NCBI RefSeq assembly: GCF_024585165.1
Contig: NZ_CP029008.1
Location: forward strand, 248,001-312,000
From: Bradyrhizobium sp. WBOS07
GTDB lineage: Bacteria > Pseudomonadota > Alphaproteobacteria > Rhizobiales > Xanthobacteraceae
Length of the DNA: 64,000 nt
Direction: 5' to 3'
Shown here: positions 51,201-60,819 of the stretch, in pieces
Layout: each line of letters starts with the position of its first letter
Position numbering within the stretch: position 1 is the stretch's first letter
Program-made: the position numbers and the translations under genes
Notes under the pieces: model-generated
Databases searched by the model: none
What the model was told of the DNA's origin: nothing
The model's input: only the letters and a program-made list of their open reading frames with translations

Positions 51201-52382
51201 TCACTTCACGATTGGCTTCGGCACGCAGGTGCCGCTGTTCGAATCGGGTATCGTCCCTGGCGGGCAGCATTGCCCGCAGGTCGTCATCTGCGCCGGGTTG
51301 CAGCAGCTGCCGTCGAACGCCATGCCCTGGGTCGGATCCGCGCACGGCTTCACGCATTCGCCGCTCTGGCCGATGCGTATCTGTCCCGCAGGACATGCCG
51401 GCGGCGGGCACATGCCGAACGGCGCGAAGCCGAGATTTGCCGGCTGATTCGTGTTGTCGCAGAGGCACTGCGACAGGCCACTCGGCAGGATCGGGCCGGG
51501 ATGCGTCTGGCGATCCGGATTATCGGCTTCATACGGACAATCGCAGGCGAACAGCCAGCGATGCACGTCGGTCCCTGGATTTGGCACCTCATGCCAAGCC
51601 GGGACCATCGGCTTGGGACAGAAGCAGGATTGGACAGGGTCGCAGCCGGTATTCTCCTGCGTCGGCGGCAGCCAGATGGCCAGTGTTCCGTCCGGCGTGT
51701 CCGCTTTCGCGACCGTCGGGATGTTGTCGCCGTATCCGCACTTCTGCCAGTTCGGATTGCAATTGGAGATGGAGCTGTACGGGATGCAGGCCGGATCCTT
51801 CATCTGGTCGAAGTGACCCATGGGTTGGCAATGCTTGACGTCGACCGACCCGCAATAAGCCTTCTGCGGCGGCGGCCGCGTGCAGTTGCACCCAATCCCC
51901 AACCCGCCGCACAGCAAATCCTGAGCGCATTCGCCGAGGTCGAAACCAATGGAATTCGTGCTCTGCTCGGTTTCGCAGGAGCATTTCGCGATCTTTTGAG
52001 CCGAGCTGTTCTCCTTCAGCTTCTTGTAGATGTCGGCCGGAATGGAGCTGCCGAATATCGCCTGCAGCTTGTCGGCGATCACGTCGCCGGAGCCCGTCGC
52101 CTGTGCGCAAAACTGATCGACGAGGTCTTGTCCCTTGCCCGTGTCCGAGCCCTGGATCGCCACGCCGGCGAGGGCCAGATCCAGCGCGATCGCGATGTCG
52201 CAGTTTGTCTCGCTGTCAGAACAGAGCGACTCGCAATCATATGTTGCCTTGAGCGTGCCGTAGAAAGACTTGGCGAGATCCTCGAGGCTGCACCCCGCGC
52301 GCGCCGGTGACGCGAGCAGCAGCATCGCGGCGACGACCACCGCACTATACCTTCGCCAGCCGGCTGGAAATTCGATGCGCAT
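51201..52382 (-). CDS. Exported cysteine-rich protein, unknown family
   Basis: A 393-residue protein with a signal peptide (YSAVVVAAMLLLASPARA) and about 33 cysteines spread over the whole mature chain. The first 130 residues are helical with a CxxxC-type pattern (YDCESLCSDSETNC); the middle has CSCE, GCNCTRPPP, CFCPKP and CDCP motifs; the end repeats the CCPPGTIPDSNSGTC module that its downstream neighbour also carries (CCPVGQTPSADGTQC). ATG 52382 has a GGGGGGA ribosome site. It is the first gene of a three-gene operon ending in a DsbA/ScsC-like oxidoreductase. No enzyme motif is visible; a structural, adhesive or toxin-like role are all open. Confidence 0.75.
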   Translation of the reverse strand: MRIEFPAGWRRYSAVVVAAMLLLASPARAGCSLEDLAKSFYGTLKATYDCESLCSDSETNCDIAIALDLALAGVAIQGSDTGKGQDLVDQFCAQATGSGDVIADKLQAIFGSSIPADIYKKLKENSSAQKIAKCSCETEQSTNSIGFDLGECAQDLLCGGLGIGCNCTRPPPQKAYCGSVDVKHCQPMGHFDQMKDPACIPYSSISNCNPNWQKCGYGDNIPTVAKADTPDGTLAIWLPPTQENTGCDPVQSCFCPKPMVPAWHEVPNPGTDVHRWLFACDCPYEADNPDRQTHPGPILPSGLSQCLCDNTNQPANLGFAPFGMCPPPACPAGQIRIGQSGECVKPCADPTQGMAFDGSCCNPAQMTTCGQCCPPGTIPDSNSGTCVPKPIVK

Positions 52383-52705
52383 CGTCCCCCCGCAATCTGA
52401 GGCAGCAAGATTGCGGTCGAAGGCTAGGCCGATCCGCCTCGGCCCATATTGAGGTGGCTCAATGACCCCGCGATATCGAGACGTCGATCGGCATCAACGC
52501 ACCTCCACTCTAGCTCCTGGGCGACGGAAACCGTAGCTGCACATCAGTCCCGGCCCGTTGTCCCCCAGCGCGCTCTCCGCACCGTGGAGGCGCGCGCGAC
52601 GGCGGCGACGAGCTGAGGCCAAATCCATTGCGCGGCGGGCGACGTTGTCGCCGACCTGCAATGACGACGTGGATGGAGGTTGGCCTATGTCGGGCTGCTC
52701 GGCTG
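52383..52705. other. Intergenic region, nothing recognised
   Basis: This 323-base gap separates tex from the cysteine-rich operon, all on the minus strand, and must hold the operon's promoter. The bases next to the operon start are somewhat AT-richer (GGCCCATATTGAGG at about 52440-52453). Open frames on the minus strand are extensions of tex-shadow frames with poor residue composition. I see no terminator or repeat that I can defend. Confidence 0.5.
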
Positions 52706-55045
52706 CTACACCCGCTTGCCGCCGTTCTTCTCGGCCGCGCGGCGCAAGGCTTCGGCGAGGGCGCCCCCGCCGGAAGAGGACTCCTGCTTGCGCGGGGCCG
52801 ACGAGGTCATGCGCGAAGGGTTGCGTGCGCCGTTGTCGCGCTGCATGCCGGGGGCATCCTTCTTGGGCCCGACCTCGTCGTCGAGGCGCAGCGTCAGGGA
52901 GATGCGCTTGCGCGCGACCTCGAAGTCCAGCACCTTGACCTTGACGATGTCGCCGGGCTTGACCACCTCGCGCGGATCCTTGATGTAGGTTTTGGACATC
53001 GCCGAAATGTGCACGAGGCCGTCCTGGTGCACGCCGATGTCGACGAAGGCCCCGAACGCGGCGACGTTGGTGACGGTGCCTTCGAGGATCATGCCCTTCT
53101 TGAGGTGCTTGATCTCCTCGACGCCCTCCTTGAACACTGCGGCCTTGAACGCCGGACGCGGGTCGCGTCCCGGCTTTTCCAGCTCGCGCAGGATGTCGGT
53201 GACGGTCGGCAAACCAAAGGTCTCGTCGACGAAATCCTTCGGCTTCAAGGTGCGCACGATCTCGCTCGAGCCGATCAGCGCCTTGATGTCGCTCTTGGTG
53301 GCCGCGAGGATGCGGCGCACCACCGGATAGGCTTCCGGATGCACGCCGGAAGCATCGAGCGGGTCCTCGCCGCCGAGGATGCGCAGGAAGCCTGCGCACT
53401 GCTCGAACGCCTTGGGCCCGAGCCGCGGCACGTCCTTCAGCGCCTTGCGCGACTTGAAGGGGCCGTTGGCGTCGCGGTGCGCCACGATGCTCTGCGCCAG
53501 ACCTGAGCCGACGCCCGACACGCGCGCCAGCAGCGGTGCGGACGCGGTGTTGACGTCGACGCCGACGGCGTTCACGCAATCCTCGACCACGGCATCGAGC
53601 GACTTGGCGAGCTTGGCCTGGCCGAGATCGTGCTGATACTGGCCGACGCCGATCGCCTTGGGCTCGATCTTGACGAGTTCGGCGAGCGGATCCTGCAAGC
53701 GACGCGCGATCGACACCGCGCCGCGCAGCGTGACGTCGAGATCAGGCAATTCCTCGGAGGCGAAGGCGGAGGCCGAATAGACCGACGCGCCGGCTTCGGA
53801 CACCACGATCTTGGACATCTTCAGCTCGGCGAGCCCCTTGACCAGCTCGGTCGCGAGCTTGTCGGTCTCGCGCGAAGCGGTGCCGTTGCCGATCGCGATC
53901 AGCTCGACCTTGTGCTTCATCGCCAGGCGCCCAAGCGTCGCCAGGGACTCGTTCCACTGCCGCTGCGGCTCGTGCGGATAGATCACGCCAGTATCGACCA
54001 CCTTGCCGGTCGCATCGACCACCGCGACCTTGACGCCGGTGCGGTAGCCGGGATCGAGCCCCATGGTGACGCGGGTCCCGGCTGGCGCCGCCAGCAGCAG
54101 GTCGCGCAGGTTGGAGGCGAACACGCGCACGGCTTCGGTCTCGGCCGCGTTCCACAGCCGCATGCGAAGATCGATGTTCAGATGCACCTGGATCTTGGTG
54201 CGCCAGGCCCAGCGCACGGTATCGACCAGCCAGCGGTCGCCGGGGCGCTTGAGGTCGGCGATGCCGAACCGCTTCATGATCTTCAATTCATAGGCGCTGG
54301 GCACGCCCGGCGGCGGCGCCTCGGCCTCGGCCTGAATTTGCAGGTCGAGGATCTCTTCCTTCTCGCCGCGGAACATCGCGAGGATGCGATGCGAGGGCAG
54401 CTTGGTCAGCGGCTCGGAGAAGTCGAAATAGTCGGCGAACTTCTCGCCCTCGGTCTTCTTGCCGTCGCGCACCTTGGAGGCCATGCGCGCGTTGGTCCAC
54501 ATCTCCTCGCGCAATGCGCCGATCAGGTCGGCGTCCTCGTCGAAACGCTCGACCAGGATGGCACGGGCGCCGTCGAGCGCAGCGGCGGCATCGGCAACGC
54601 CCTTCTCGGCATTGATGAAGCCTTCGGCCACGATCTTCGGATCGTTGCCGGGTTCGGCGAGCAGTTGATTGGCGAGCGGCTCGAGGCCCGCTTCCTTGGC
54701 GATCTCCGCCTTGGTGCGGCGCTTCGGCTTGAACGGCAGATAGATGTCTTCGAGGCGCGCCTTGCTGTCGGCAGCCATGATCGAGGCTTCGAGCGCAGCA
54801 TCAAGCTTGCCCTGCTCGCGGACCGATTCGAGGATGGCCTTGCGGCGGTCCTCGAGCTCGCGCAGGTAGACCAGACGCTCCTCCAGGGTGCGCAATTGCG
54901 CGTCGTCGAGCGCACCGGTCGCTTCCTTGCGGTAGCGCGCGATGAAGGGAACCGTGGCGCCGCCGTCGAGCAGCGTCACCGCCGCCTCGACCTGCTCGCT
55001 GCGGACCCCAAGCTCCTGCGCAATTTTCTGGTTGATATTTGCCAC
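52706..55045 (-). CDS. tex: Tex family RNA-binding transcriptional accessory protein
   Basis: A 779-residue cytosolic protein of the Tex/Spt6-like family, which binds nucleic acids and influences transcription and fitness. It begins [20 protein letters not shown] and has the helical N-terminal region ([19 protein letters not shown]), an RNase H-like YqgF domain ([36 protein letters not shown]), a helix-hairpin-helix pair ([20 protein letters not shown]), and a C-terminal S1 domain ([29 protein letters not shown]). The extra C-terminal tail of about 50 residues is Arg/Ser/Gly-rich and disordered. It is a single gene. Confidence 0.96.
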   Translation of the reverse strand: MANINQKIAQELGVRSEQVEAAVTLLDGGATVPFIARYRKEATGALDDAQLRTLEERLVYLRELEDRRKAILESVREQGKLDAALEASIMAADSKARLEDIYLPFKPKRRTKAEIAKEAGLEPLANQLLAEPGNDPKIVAEGFINAEKGVADAAAALDGARAILVERFDEDADLIGALREEMWTNARMASKVRDGKKTEGEKFADYFDFSEPLTKLPSHRILAMFRGEKEEILDLQIQAEAEAPPPGVPSAYELKIMKRFGIADLKRPGDRWLVDTVRWAWRTKIQVHLNIDLRMRLWNAAETEAVRVFASNLRDLLLAAPAGTRVTMGLDPGYRTGVKVAVVDATGKVVDTGVIYPHEPQRQWNESLATLGRLAMKHKVELIAIGNGTASRETDKLATELVKGLAELKMSKIVVSEAGASVYSASAFASEELPDLDVTLRGAVSIARRLQDPLAELVKIEPKAIGVGQYQHDLGQAKLAKSLDAVVEDCVNAVGVDVNTASAPLLARVSGVGSGLAQSIVAHRDANGPFKSRKALKDVPRLGPKAFEQCAGFLRILGGEDPLDASGVHPEAYPVVRRILAATKSDIKALIGSSEIVRTLKPKDFVDETFGLPTVTDILRELEKPGRDPRPAFKAAVFKEGVEEIKHLKKGMILEGTVTNVAAFGAFVDIGVHQDGLVHISAMSKTYIKDPREVVKPGDIVKVKVLDFEVARKRISLTLRLDDEVGPKKDAPGMQRDNGARNPSRMTSSAPRKQESSSGGGALAEALRRAAEKNGGKRV

Positions 55046-55581
55046 GCGAGATTCCCTCTATCCAAGCCCGTGGTGCGGCGGCGAAGCACCGCCACGGGAC
55101 GCCGCTTATGGACCAACCGGGGCTGATTCATCAAGGTACGGCGGAGGGCCGTCGACAAGGGATTTTTTCTCGAACCGATGCGATCTCGCCACATTCGTGG
55201 GGAGGCGCGTGACTGCTGCTGCGCTGCGTCCGGGGCACGAGCGGAGCGTGCGCCTGCTCTCTCCGCGCCGTCATTGCGAGCGAAGCGAAGCAGTCCAGAG
55301 TCTTTCCACGGAGAGATTCTGGATTGCTTTCGTCGCAACGGCCCCTCGCAATGACGGAATATGAGACAGCACTTGGTTCTTCGACTTCCGCCATCATTCG
55401 TCGCAACCCGGCCGGCGATGGCAGCGAATGTGTGGCTGCAATTCTCGCACCGCTGCCGGATTGAGACGGCGCCCCCGCGACCCCTCCGCCCCGCGCAACC
55501 CTGCCCCTCGCGCCGGCTCAGTTGATTCAGGCCCTCCCTTGCGAAAAAGCTGGCGGCACACCTTGAGGGGATTTGGATTTC
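55046..55581. other. Long intergenic region with one palindromic repeat
   Basis: The 536 bases between the divergent tex and amidase genes contain a palindromic element at 55269-55356 (listed separately). The part next to tex includes GTGGTGCGGCGGCGAAGCACCGCCAC, a loose hairpin quoted here only by position 55070-55096. From 55360 to the amidase start I see no gene, repeat or terminator; both promoters presumably lie in the region. Confidence 0.5.
55269..55356. repeat. Palindromic intergenic repeat
   Basis: CGTCATTGCGAG at 55269-55280 is matched in inverse by CTCGCAATGACG at 55345-55356. Inner blocks GCGAAGCAGTCCAGAGTC and GATTCTGGATTGCTTTCGTC pair imperfectly. The 88-bp unit is a recurrent type between genes in bradyrhizobia. 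Confidence 0.75.
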
Positions 55582-57051
55582 ATGACGTTGCCGATGAGCT
55601 GGAGTGAATGGGCGCAGCACGATGGCGTCGCGCTGGCGGGCCGCGTCCGCAAGGGCGAGCTGACGGCGAAGGATCTGGCGCGCCAGGCTGCCGCGGGCGT
55701 CGCCAAGGTCAATCCGGCGCTCTCGGGCGTGGTCGAGCTGTTCGAGGACGTGATCGCCGATCCCACCAAGGACGGCGCCAATCTCGCAGGTCCGTTCGCC
55801 GGCCTGCCCTTCCTGATGAAGGATCTCGGGCCGACTATGAAGGGCCGGCTGCAGGAGATGGGCTCGCTGCTGATGCGCGGCAATCGCGCCGCTGCCGATA
55901 CGTTCCTCACCGGTAAATTCCGCCAGGCCGGCCTCAACCTGATCGGACGCACCACGACGCCGGAATTCGGCGTGTGCTCTTCGGCCGACAACCCGGCCGT
56001 CTATGTCACGCGCAATCCCTGGAATACCGACTACACCACCTGCGGCTCGTCCGCGGGCAGCGCCGCGATGGTTGCCGCCGGCGTGGTGCCGATCGCGCAC
56101 GCGACCGACGGCGGCGGCTCGATCCGCATTCCCGCCGGCGTCAACGGCAATATCGGCCTGAAAGTCTCGCGCGGCGTGTTCTCGCTGGCGCCGCACATGT
56201 CGGACCTGACCGGCCTCGTCTCGATCCAGGGCTGCCAGTCGCGCAGCGTACGCGACACCGCCGCCTTCGTCGATCATGCGAGGGGACCTGCGCCCGGCGA
56301 GTTCATGCCGTTCTGGACCACGGCGCAGCCTTATTCGGAGATGATCAAGCGAGATCCCGGCAAGCTGCGCATCGCGCTTTCGCACAGCTGGGGCGACTAC
56401 ACCGCGACGCCCGAGATCGCCGCCGAGCTGGAGAAGGCCGGCCGCTTCCTCGAAGGCCTCGGCCATCACGTCGATCATGCGCTGCCCGAGCTCGACTTCC
56501 GCGCCGCCTTCGCCGCGCAGACCACCTGCTACATCTCGAACTTCGCGGTGGTGATCTCCAACATGCTCGCCGCGCGCGGGCTGGAAAAGCCGCCGGAAGA
56601 TCTGATCGAGCCGATGAACATCCGGATCTGGGAGGCCGGCCGCCACACCAGCTTCGCCGAGCGCGCGAAGATGCAGGGCGTGTTCAACACCACCTCGCGC
56701 GGCTTCGGCGCCTTCTTCGAGCAGTGGGACGTGATCCTGACGCCGATCACCGCGCTGCCGACGCCGAAGGTCGGCACCAGGGAATATCTCACCATCGCCG
56801 ACAATCCCGATGTGCTGGACTGGTTCGGCAATCTCTGGCGCTTCTTCGCCTTCACGCCGCTCGCCAATCTCTGCGGCATGCCGGCGATCTCGATGCCGAT
56901 GGCAACGCAGGACCGTGGCCTGCCGCTCGGCATCCAGGCCATCGCCAAGCAGGCCAATGACGGCCTGCTGCTGCAACTCGCCGCCCAGATCGAGCGCGCG
57001 CTCGACGGCAAGTGGAACGGTGGCAGGAAGCCGAAGGTGCATGTCAGCTGA
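55582..57051 (+). CDS. Amidase signature family protein
   Basis: A 489-residue amidase-signature hydrolase that would cleave a carboxylic amide to acid and ammonia. The Ser-cisSer-Lys triad is visible: Lys in PFLMKDLGPTMKG, the Gly/Ser-rich signature TTCGSSAGSAAMVAAGVVPI, and the nucleophile in DGGGSIRIPAGVNG. The C-terminal NLCGMPAISMPMATQDRGLP is also typical. I use ATG 55582 (MTLPMSW); a TTG three codons upstream is possible. Members of this length include indoleacetamide hydrolases, 6-aminohexanoate dimer hydrolases and general amidases, and I cannot choose. It is not part of an evident operon. Confidence 0.9.
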   Translation: MTLPMSWSEWAQHDGVALAGRVRKGELTAKDLARQAAAGVAKVNPALSGVVELFEDVIADPTKDGANLAGPFAGLPFLMKDLGPTMKGRLQEMGSLLMRGNRAAADTFLTGKFRQAGLNLIGRTTTPEFGVCSSADNPAVYVTRNPWNTDYTTCGSSAGSAAMVAAGVVPIAHATDGGGSIRIPAGVNGNIGLKVSRGVFSLAPHMSDLTGLVSIQGCQSRSVRDTAAFVDHARGPAPGEFMPFWTTAQPYSEMIKRDPGKLRIALSHSWGDYTATPEIAAELEKAGRFLEGLGHHVDHALPELDFRAAFAAQTTCYISNFAVVISNMLAARGLEKPPEDLIEPMNIRIWEAGRHTSFAERAKMQGVFNTTSRGFGAFFEQWDVILTPITALPTPKVGTREYLTIADNPDVLDWFGNLWRFFAFTPLANLCGMPAISMPMATQDRGLPLGIQAIAKQANDGLLLQLAAQIERALDGKWNGGRKPKVHVS

Positions 57052-57075
57052 GGCGGAGCCGTTCCGCGCCGCTTG

Positions 57076-57155
57076 GTAGCCCGGATGGAGCGCAGCGCAA
57101 TCCGGGGCGCGGCGGCGAAGACTCCCGGATTTCGCTTTCGCTCCATCCGGGCTAC
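57076..57155. repeat. Palindromic repeat, family C copy 2
   Basis: The 80-bp element begins GTAGCCCGGATGGAGCGCAG and ends CGCTCCATCCGGGCTAC; the interior differs from the copy at 13730-13813. It separates the convergent amidase and the small unknown gene, where it may terminate both. Confidence 0.8.
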
Positions 57156-57174
57156 GCGCTCCAAAAATGCTATC

Positions 57175-57495
57175 TCAGTTCTTCACCGCCGGGATTTCCT
57201 CCGCCATCGGCTGCTTCTGGCCCTGCTGGTACATCGCCAGCGCCTTGTCGAGCGCTTCGCGCAGCGCCAGCGCCGCGGCGACGCTGCAACGCAGGTGCGC
57301 GGTCTGGACCACGTCGACCCTGACGGCGGCGCCGACCGGCATCAACAGGTTCGCGGCGAGCTCGATCTGGATCGCGCCGTTGTGATGGCCGAAGCAGGAC
57401 GCGCCGTCGAAATAGACGATCGGCGCCCGCTCCGCGCTGGAGCTCGATATGGTGACGGGCCCCTGATTGGCGGCGGGCGTTTCGGGGTCGGCCAT
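57175..57495 (-). CDS. Conserved-looking small protein, unknown function
   Basis: A 106-residue soluble protein from ATG 57495, which has AAGGAG seven bases upstream; the longer frame lacks support. After a disordered start it has a compact domain: IVYFDGASCFGHHNGAIQIE, then VRVDVVQTAHLRCSVAAALA and a C-terminal helix LREALDKALAMYQQGQ. The pattern of strands followed by an amphipathic helix resembles small DUF3467-like proteins, but I cannot confirm a family. It is divergent from a thioesterase gene across 140 bp. Confidence 0.65.
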   Translation of the reverse strand: MADPETPAANQGPVTISSSSAERAPIVYFDGASCFGHHNGAIQIELAANLLMPVGAAVRVDVVQTAHLRCSVAAALALREALDKALAMYQQGQKQPMAEEIPAVKN

Positions 57496-57635
57496 GGGCG
57501 CTCCTTGCAGTTCGTTGGCGTACGAAGCGCCCACCATCGGCGCTTCGGCCCGCTCTGTCGAGGCCAAACCGCCTGCGGTGCGGGGATCCATCCGGGGCTT
57601 TTGCGCGGCGCCCGACACTGGTCTAGAACGTCCCC

Positions 57636-58544
57636 ATGAGCACCACACCGACCACGCTCCCGTTCGAGGAACTCGCCGAGGCCGTCAAGGGTCGCCGCTC
57701 CGACTACGGCCATATCAGCGGGCTCCAGCTCGACCGCTTCGCGCCGGCCGAAGCCTGGTCGAGCCTGCCCTATCGGCCCGTCTTCGTCGGCGACACCGAG
57801 ACCGGGGTGCTGCATGGCGGCGTCGTCACCGCGATGCTGGACGAGAGCTGCGGCATGGCGGTGCAGCTTGCGCTCGACGGTACGCGCGCGATCGCGACGC
57901 TCGACCTGCGCATCGACTACCAGAAGCCGGCGACGCCAGGCCTCGACATCAAGGCGCATTCGGTCTGCTACCGCACCACGCGCTCGATCGCCTTCGTGCG
58001 CTCCACCGCCTATCAGGACTCGGAAGACGATCCGGTCGCGACCGCGACCGCCTGCTTCATGATCGGCGCCAACCGTACCAACATGCTTGCCGATCGCCAG
58101 ATGGATGCACGCAGCATCCCGGTGCTGGAGGCGCCGGAGGATCCGGACGGGCCGTTCGCGCGCAGCCCGTTCGCGCGCGCACTCGGCATCCGGGTCAATG
58201 ACGACGGCACGCTGACGATGCCGTTCTCGCCACAGATCATCGGCAACCCGATCCTGCCTGCGATCCACGGCGGCATGACCGGCGCCTTCCTCGAGACTAC
58301 GGCCGTCACCGGCGTCGCGCGCGAGCTCGGTACCGCCGCGCTGCCCAGGCCGATCGGCCTCACCGTCAATTACCTCCGATCGGGGCGCGCGATCGATACG
58401 TTTGCCAACGTCTCGATCGTGAAGCAGGGCCGGCGTATCGTCGCCTTCGAGGCGCGCGCATGGCAGGACGATGCGGCGAAGCCGATCGCCACCGCCTTCG
58501 GTCATTTCATGCTGCGTCCGACGCCGGGAAGTGACGACGAATGA
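57636..58544 (+). CDS. Double-hotdog acyl-CoA thioesterase (PaaI-like)
   Basis: A 302-residue protein with two hotdog domains in tandem, each with the PaaI-type HGG motif: GVLHGGVVTAMLDESCGMAV at about 57-76 and PAIHGGMTGAFLETTAVTGV at about 209-228. Glu or Asp in the following helix (LDES, LETT) is the usual catalytic residue, so both domains may be active. It probably hydrolyses an acyl-CoA to free acid and CoA in the cytosol. It stands alone between a small divergent gene and a membrane protein gene 67 bases downstream. Confidence 0.86.
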   Translation: MSTTPTTLPFEELAEAVKGRRSDYGHISGLQLDRFAPAEAWSSLPYRPVFVGDTETGVLHGGVVTAMLDESCGMAVQLALDGTRAIATLDLRIDYQKPATPGLDIKAHSVCYRTTRSIAFVRSTAYQDSEDDPVATATACFMIGANRTNMLADRQMDARSIPVLEAPEDPDGPFARSPFARALGIRVNDDGTLTMPFSPQIIGNPILPAIHGGMTGAFLETTAVTGVARELGTAALPRPIGLTVNYLRSGRAIDTFANVSIVKQGRRIVAFEARAWQDDAAKPIATAFGHFMLRPTPGSDDE

Positions 58545-58611
58545 ACGCATTTTAACTTGACGGCCGCGGCTGCGGCCACAACGATAGCGCGTCACCGCGA
58601 GAGGTATTGGA

Positions 58612-58974
58612 TTGCGGCATCCGCTCGACATCGTCGCCATGTTCGCCGCACTCTGGCTGCTCGCCTCGATGATGCTCGACGCGGTGACGCCGAAGGAGCT
58701 GACCGCGATCATGTTCGCGGCCGCGATCGGTCCCGCGATATTCATCACCGCCGTGTTGTACTACCTGCGCTGTCCGCGAACGGACTTCGCGGTGATGTTC
58801 GCGGCGCTCTGGCTGATCTCGGACATCGCGATCGCCTTCGTCTCGTCGGAGGTTTTGCCGCATTTCCTGATCGTGCTCGGCTTCGTGCCGGCGCTGGTGG
58901 TCGGCGGCGTGCTGCATTGGCAGACCTTCACCTCTCCCCGACCGGGAGAGGGTGAACCAAGTCGCATCAGCTGA
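58612..58974 (+). CDS. Small polytopic membrane protein, unknown
   Basis: A 120-residue protein with about four hydrophobic segments; MFAALWLLASMMLD and MFAALWLISDIAIA are an internal duplication of a two-helix unit. The likely start is TTG 58612, with GAGAGG at 58599-58604; an ATG at 58639 would give 111 residues. The last dozen residues (FTSPRPGEGEPSRIS) are read from a CTCTCCCC...GGGAGAG hairpin, so the C-terminus has been altered by a repeat insertion. It is convergent with poxB, stops two bases before it, and has no recognised family. Confidence 0.65.
   Translation: MRHPLDIVAMFAALWLLASMMLDAVTPKELTAIMFAAAIGPAIFITAVLYYLRCPRTDFAVMFAALWLISDIAIAFVSSEVLPHFLIVLGFVPALVVGGVLHWQTFTSPRPGEGEPSRIS
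58932..58950. repeat. Hairpin at the end of the small membrane protein gene
   Basis: CTCTCCC and GGGAGAG pair around CGACC. It is of the same hairpin type as those near 1.1, 6.1 and 30.5 kb. It lies inside the coding end of one gene and just past the stop of the convergent poxB, where it may act as a terminator. Confidence 0.55.
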
Positions 58975-58976
58975 GA

Positions 58977-60713
58977 TCAGCGCGGCAGCAGATTCGTCTT
59001 CGCAAGATCCAGCACCTCGTCGCCGCGGCCGTTCATCACCGCGCGCAAGACCCAGAGGCTGAAGCCCTTGACCTGCTCGGCGGTGATGGTCGGCGGCATC
59101 GACAGCTCCTGCTTGGCGGTGACGACGTCGAGCAAAGCCGGCCCGTCATGCGCCAGCATCTCCTTGACCGCACCGGGAAGCTCGCCCGGATCCTCGACGC
59201 GTTTGGCAAAGATCCCCATCGCACGCGCCATCGCCGCGAAATCTGGATTCTTCAGGTCGACATTGGTGTCGACGAAGCCGGCCGCCTTCATCTCCAGCGC
59301 GACGAAGCCGAGCACGCCGTTGTTGAAGACGACCACCTTCACCGGCAGCTTCTCCTGCGTCAGCGTGATCAGGTCGCCCATCAGCATGGTGAAGCCGCCG
59401 TCGCCGGAAAGCGAGATGACCTGCCGGCCGGGCTGCGAGGCTTGCGCGCCGATCGCCTGCGGCATCGCGTTGGCCATCGAGCCGTGCACGAAGGAACCGA
59501 TCAGCCGGCGGCGGCCGTTCATGTCGAGATAGCGCGCGGCCCACACCGTCGGCGTGCCGACATCGGCGGTGAACACCGCGTCGCCAGAGGCATGGTCGCT
59601 GATGACCTTGGCGAGGTATTGCGGATGGATCGGCTTGCTCCCTGGCGTGCCCCTGGCGAGCGAGTCCAGGCCCTCGCGCGCCTTCTTGTAGTGCGCGACG
59701 GCGTCGTCGAGATGCCTGCGCTGCGTCTTCGATTTCAAGAGCGGCAGCAGGGCCTCGATGGTGAGCCTGACGTCGCCGACAAGGCCGAGATCGATCTTGC
59801 AGCGGCGGCCAAGGTTCTCCGGGCGGATGTCGATCTGCGCAATCTGGCAGTCGGTCGGGAAGAACTGCTTGTAAGGAAAATCGGTGCCGAGCATCACCAA
59901 CGTGTCGCAGGCGTGCATGGCGGCATAGCCCGAGGAGAAGCCGATGAAGCCGGTCATGCCGACGTCGTAGGGATTGTCGTACTCGACGTGCTCCTTGCCG
60001 CCCAGCGCATGCACGATCGGGCTCTTCAGCGCCTCGGCGAGCTGCATCAGGGGCGCATGCGCGCCGGCACAGCCGCGGCCGCAGAACAGGGTGACGCGCT
60101 CGGCACCGTTGAGGAGATCGGCGAGCGCGTTGAGCTCATCGGCCTGCGGCACCACCTTCGGCGCCACCACGCCAAGGCCGCGCGTCGTCGACAGCGCGCG
60201 CTTCGGCGGGCTGCGGAATGCGACATCGCCGGGCATGGCGACCACGGCGACGCCGCGCAGGCCCACCGCCGCGCGGATCGCGTTCTCCAGCACGAAAGGA
60301 AGCTGGCTGGGGTCGGACACCAGCTCGCAATAATGGCTGCATTCGCGGAACAGGTTCTGCGGATGCGTCTCCTGGAAATAGCCGCCGCCGATCTCGGCGG
60401 TCGGGATCTGCGCCGCGATCGCCAGCACGGGCACGCGGCTGCGATGCGCGTCGAACAGCCCGTTGATCAGATGCAGATTGCCGGGACCGCAGGAGCCCGC
60501 GCACACCGCGAGGCTGCCGGTCATCTCGGCTTCGCCGGCGGCGGCGAAGGCTGCGACCTCCTCGTGGCGAACATGGACCCATTCGATCGTGCCGCGGCGG
60601 CGCAGCGCTTCGGTCAGCGCGTTCAGGCTGTCGCCGACGATGCCATAGATGCGCTTGACGCCGGCCTGCTCGAGCGTTGCCACGAACAGATCGGCCACGT
60701 TGTTGATCGCCAT
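58977..60713 (-). CDS. poxB: Pyruvate dehydrogenase (quinone)-like ThDP flavoenzyme
   Basis: A 578-residue enzyme like PoxB, which oxidatively decarboxylates pyruvate to acetate and CO2 and feeds electrons to the quinone pool at the inner membrane. The N-terminal ThDP domain has [20 protein letters not shown] and the catalytic Glu in [39 protein letters not shown] follows; the C-terminal domain has [20 protein letters not shown] with a downstream Asn-Asn metal ligand. ATG 60713 ([10 protein letters not shown]) is used; eight upstream residues are open. It is a single gene. Related acetolactate synthases are less likely because the FAD/quinone-type sequence [17 protein letters not shown] fits PoxB. 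Confidence 0.87.
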   Translation of the reverse strand: MAINNVADLFVATLEQAGVKRIYGIVGDSLNALTEALRRRGTIEWVHVRHEEVAAFAAAGEAEMTGSLAVCAGSCGPGNLHLINGLFDAHRSRVPVLAIAAQIPTAEIGGGYFQETHPQNLFRECSHYCELVSDPSQLPFVLENAIRAAVGLRGVAVVAMPGDVAFRSPPKRALSTTRGLGVVAPKVVPQADELNALADLLNGAERVTLFCGRGCAGAHAPLMQLAEALKSPIVHALGGKEHVEYDNPYDVGMTGFIGFSSGYAAMHACDTLVMLGTDFPYKQFFPTDCQIAQIDIRPENLGRRCKIDLGLVGDVRLTIEALLPLLKSKTQRRHLDDAVAHYKKAREGLDSLARGTPGSKPIHPQYLAKVISDHASGDAVFTADVGTPTVWAARYLDMNGRRRLIGSFVHGSMANAMPQAIGAQASQPGRQVISLSGDGGFTMLMGDLITLTQEKLPVKVVVFNNGVLGFVALEMKAAGFVDTNVDLKNPDFAAMARAMGIFAKRVEDPGELPGAVKEMLAHDGPALLDVVTAKQELSMPPTITAEQVKGFSLWVLRAVMNGRGDEVLDLAKTNLLPR

Positions 60714-60819
60714 GTCGTCTCCTGCTGCGCCGGTCACACTGCGCGATGCCTCAACATCGGCATTGCGGCAATATGAAGCACAATAGGCGGTGACGGGTTC
60801 ACAGCTGGTTTATTGCGGC

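Noticed and set aside
54976..57042. Minus-strand open frame of 688 codons opposite the amidase
   Set aside because: It spans the intergenic repeat and is antisense to a gene with an intact amidase signature; the composition is typical of a GC shadow.
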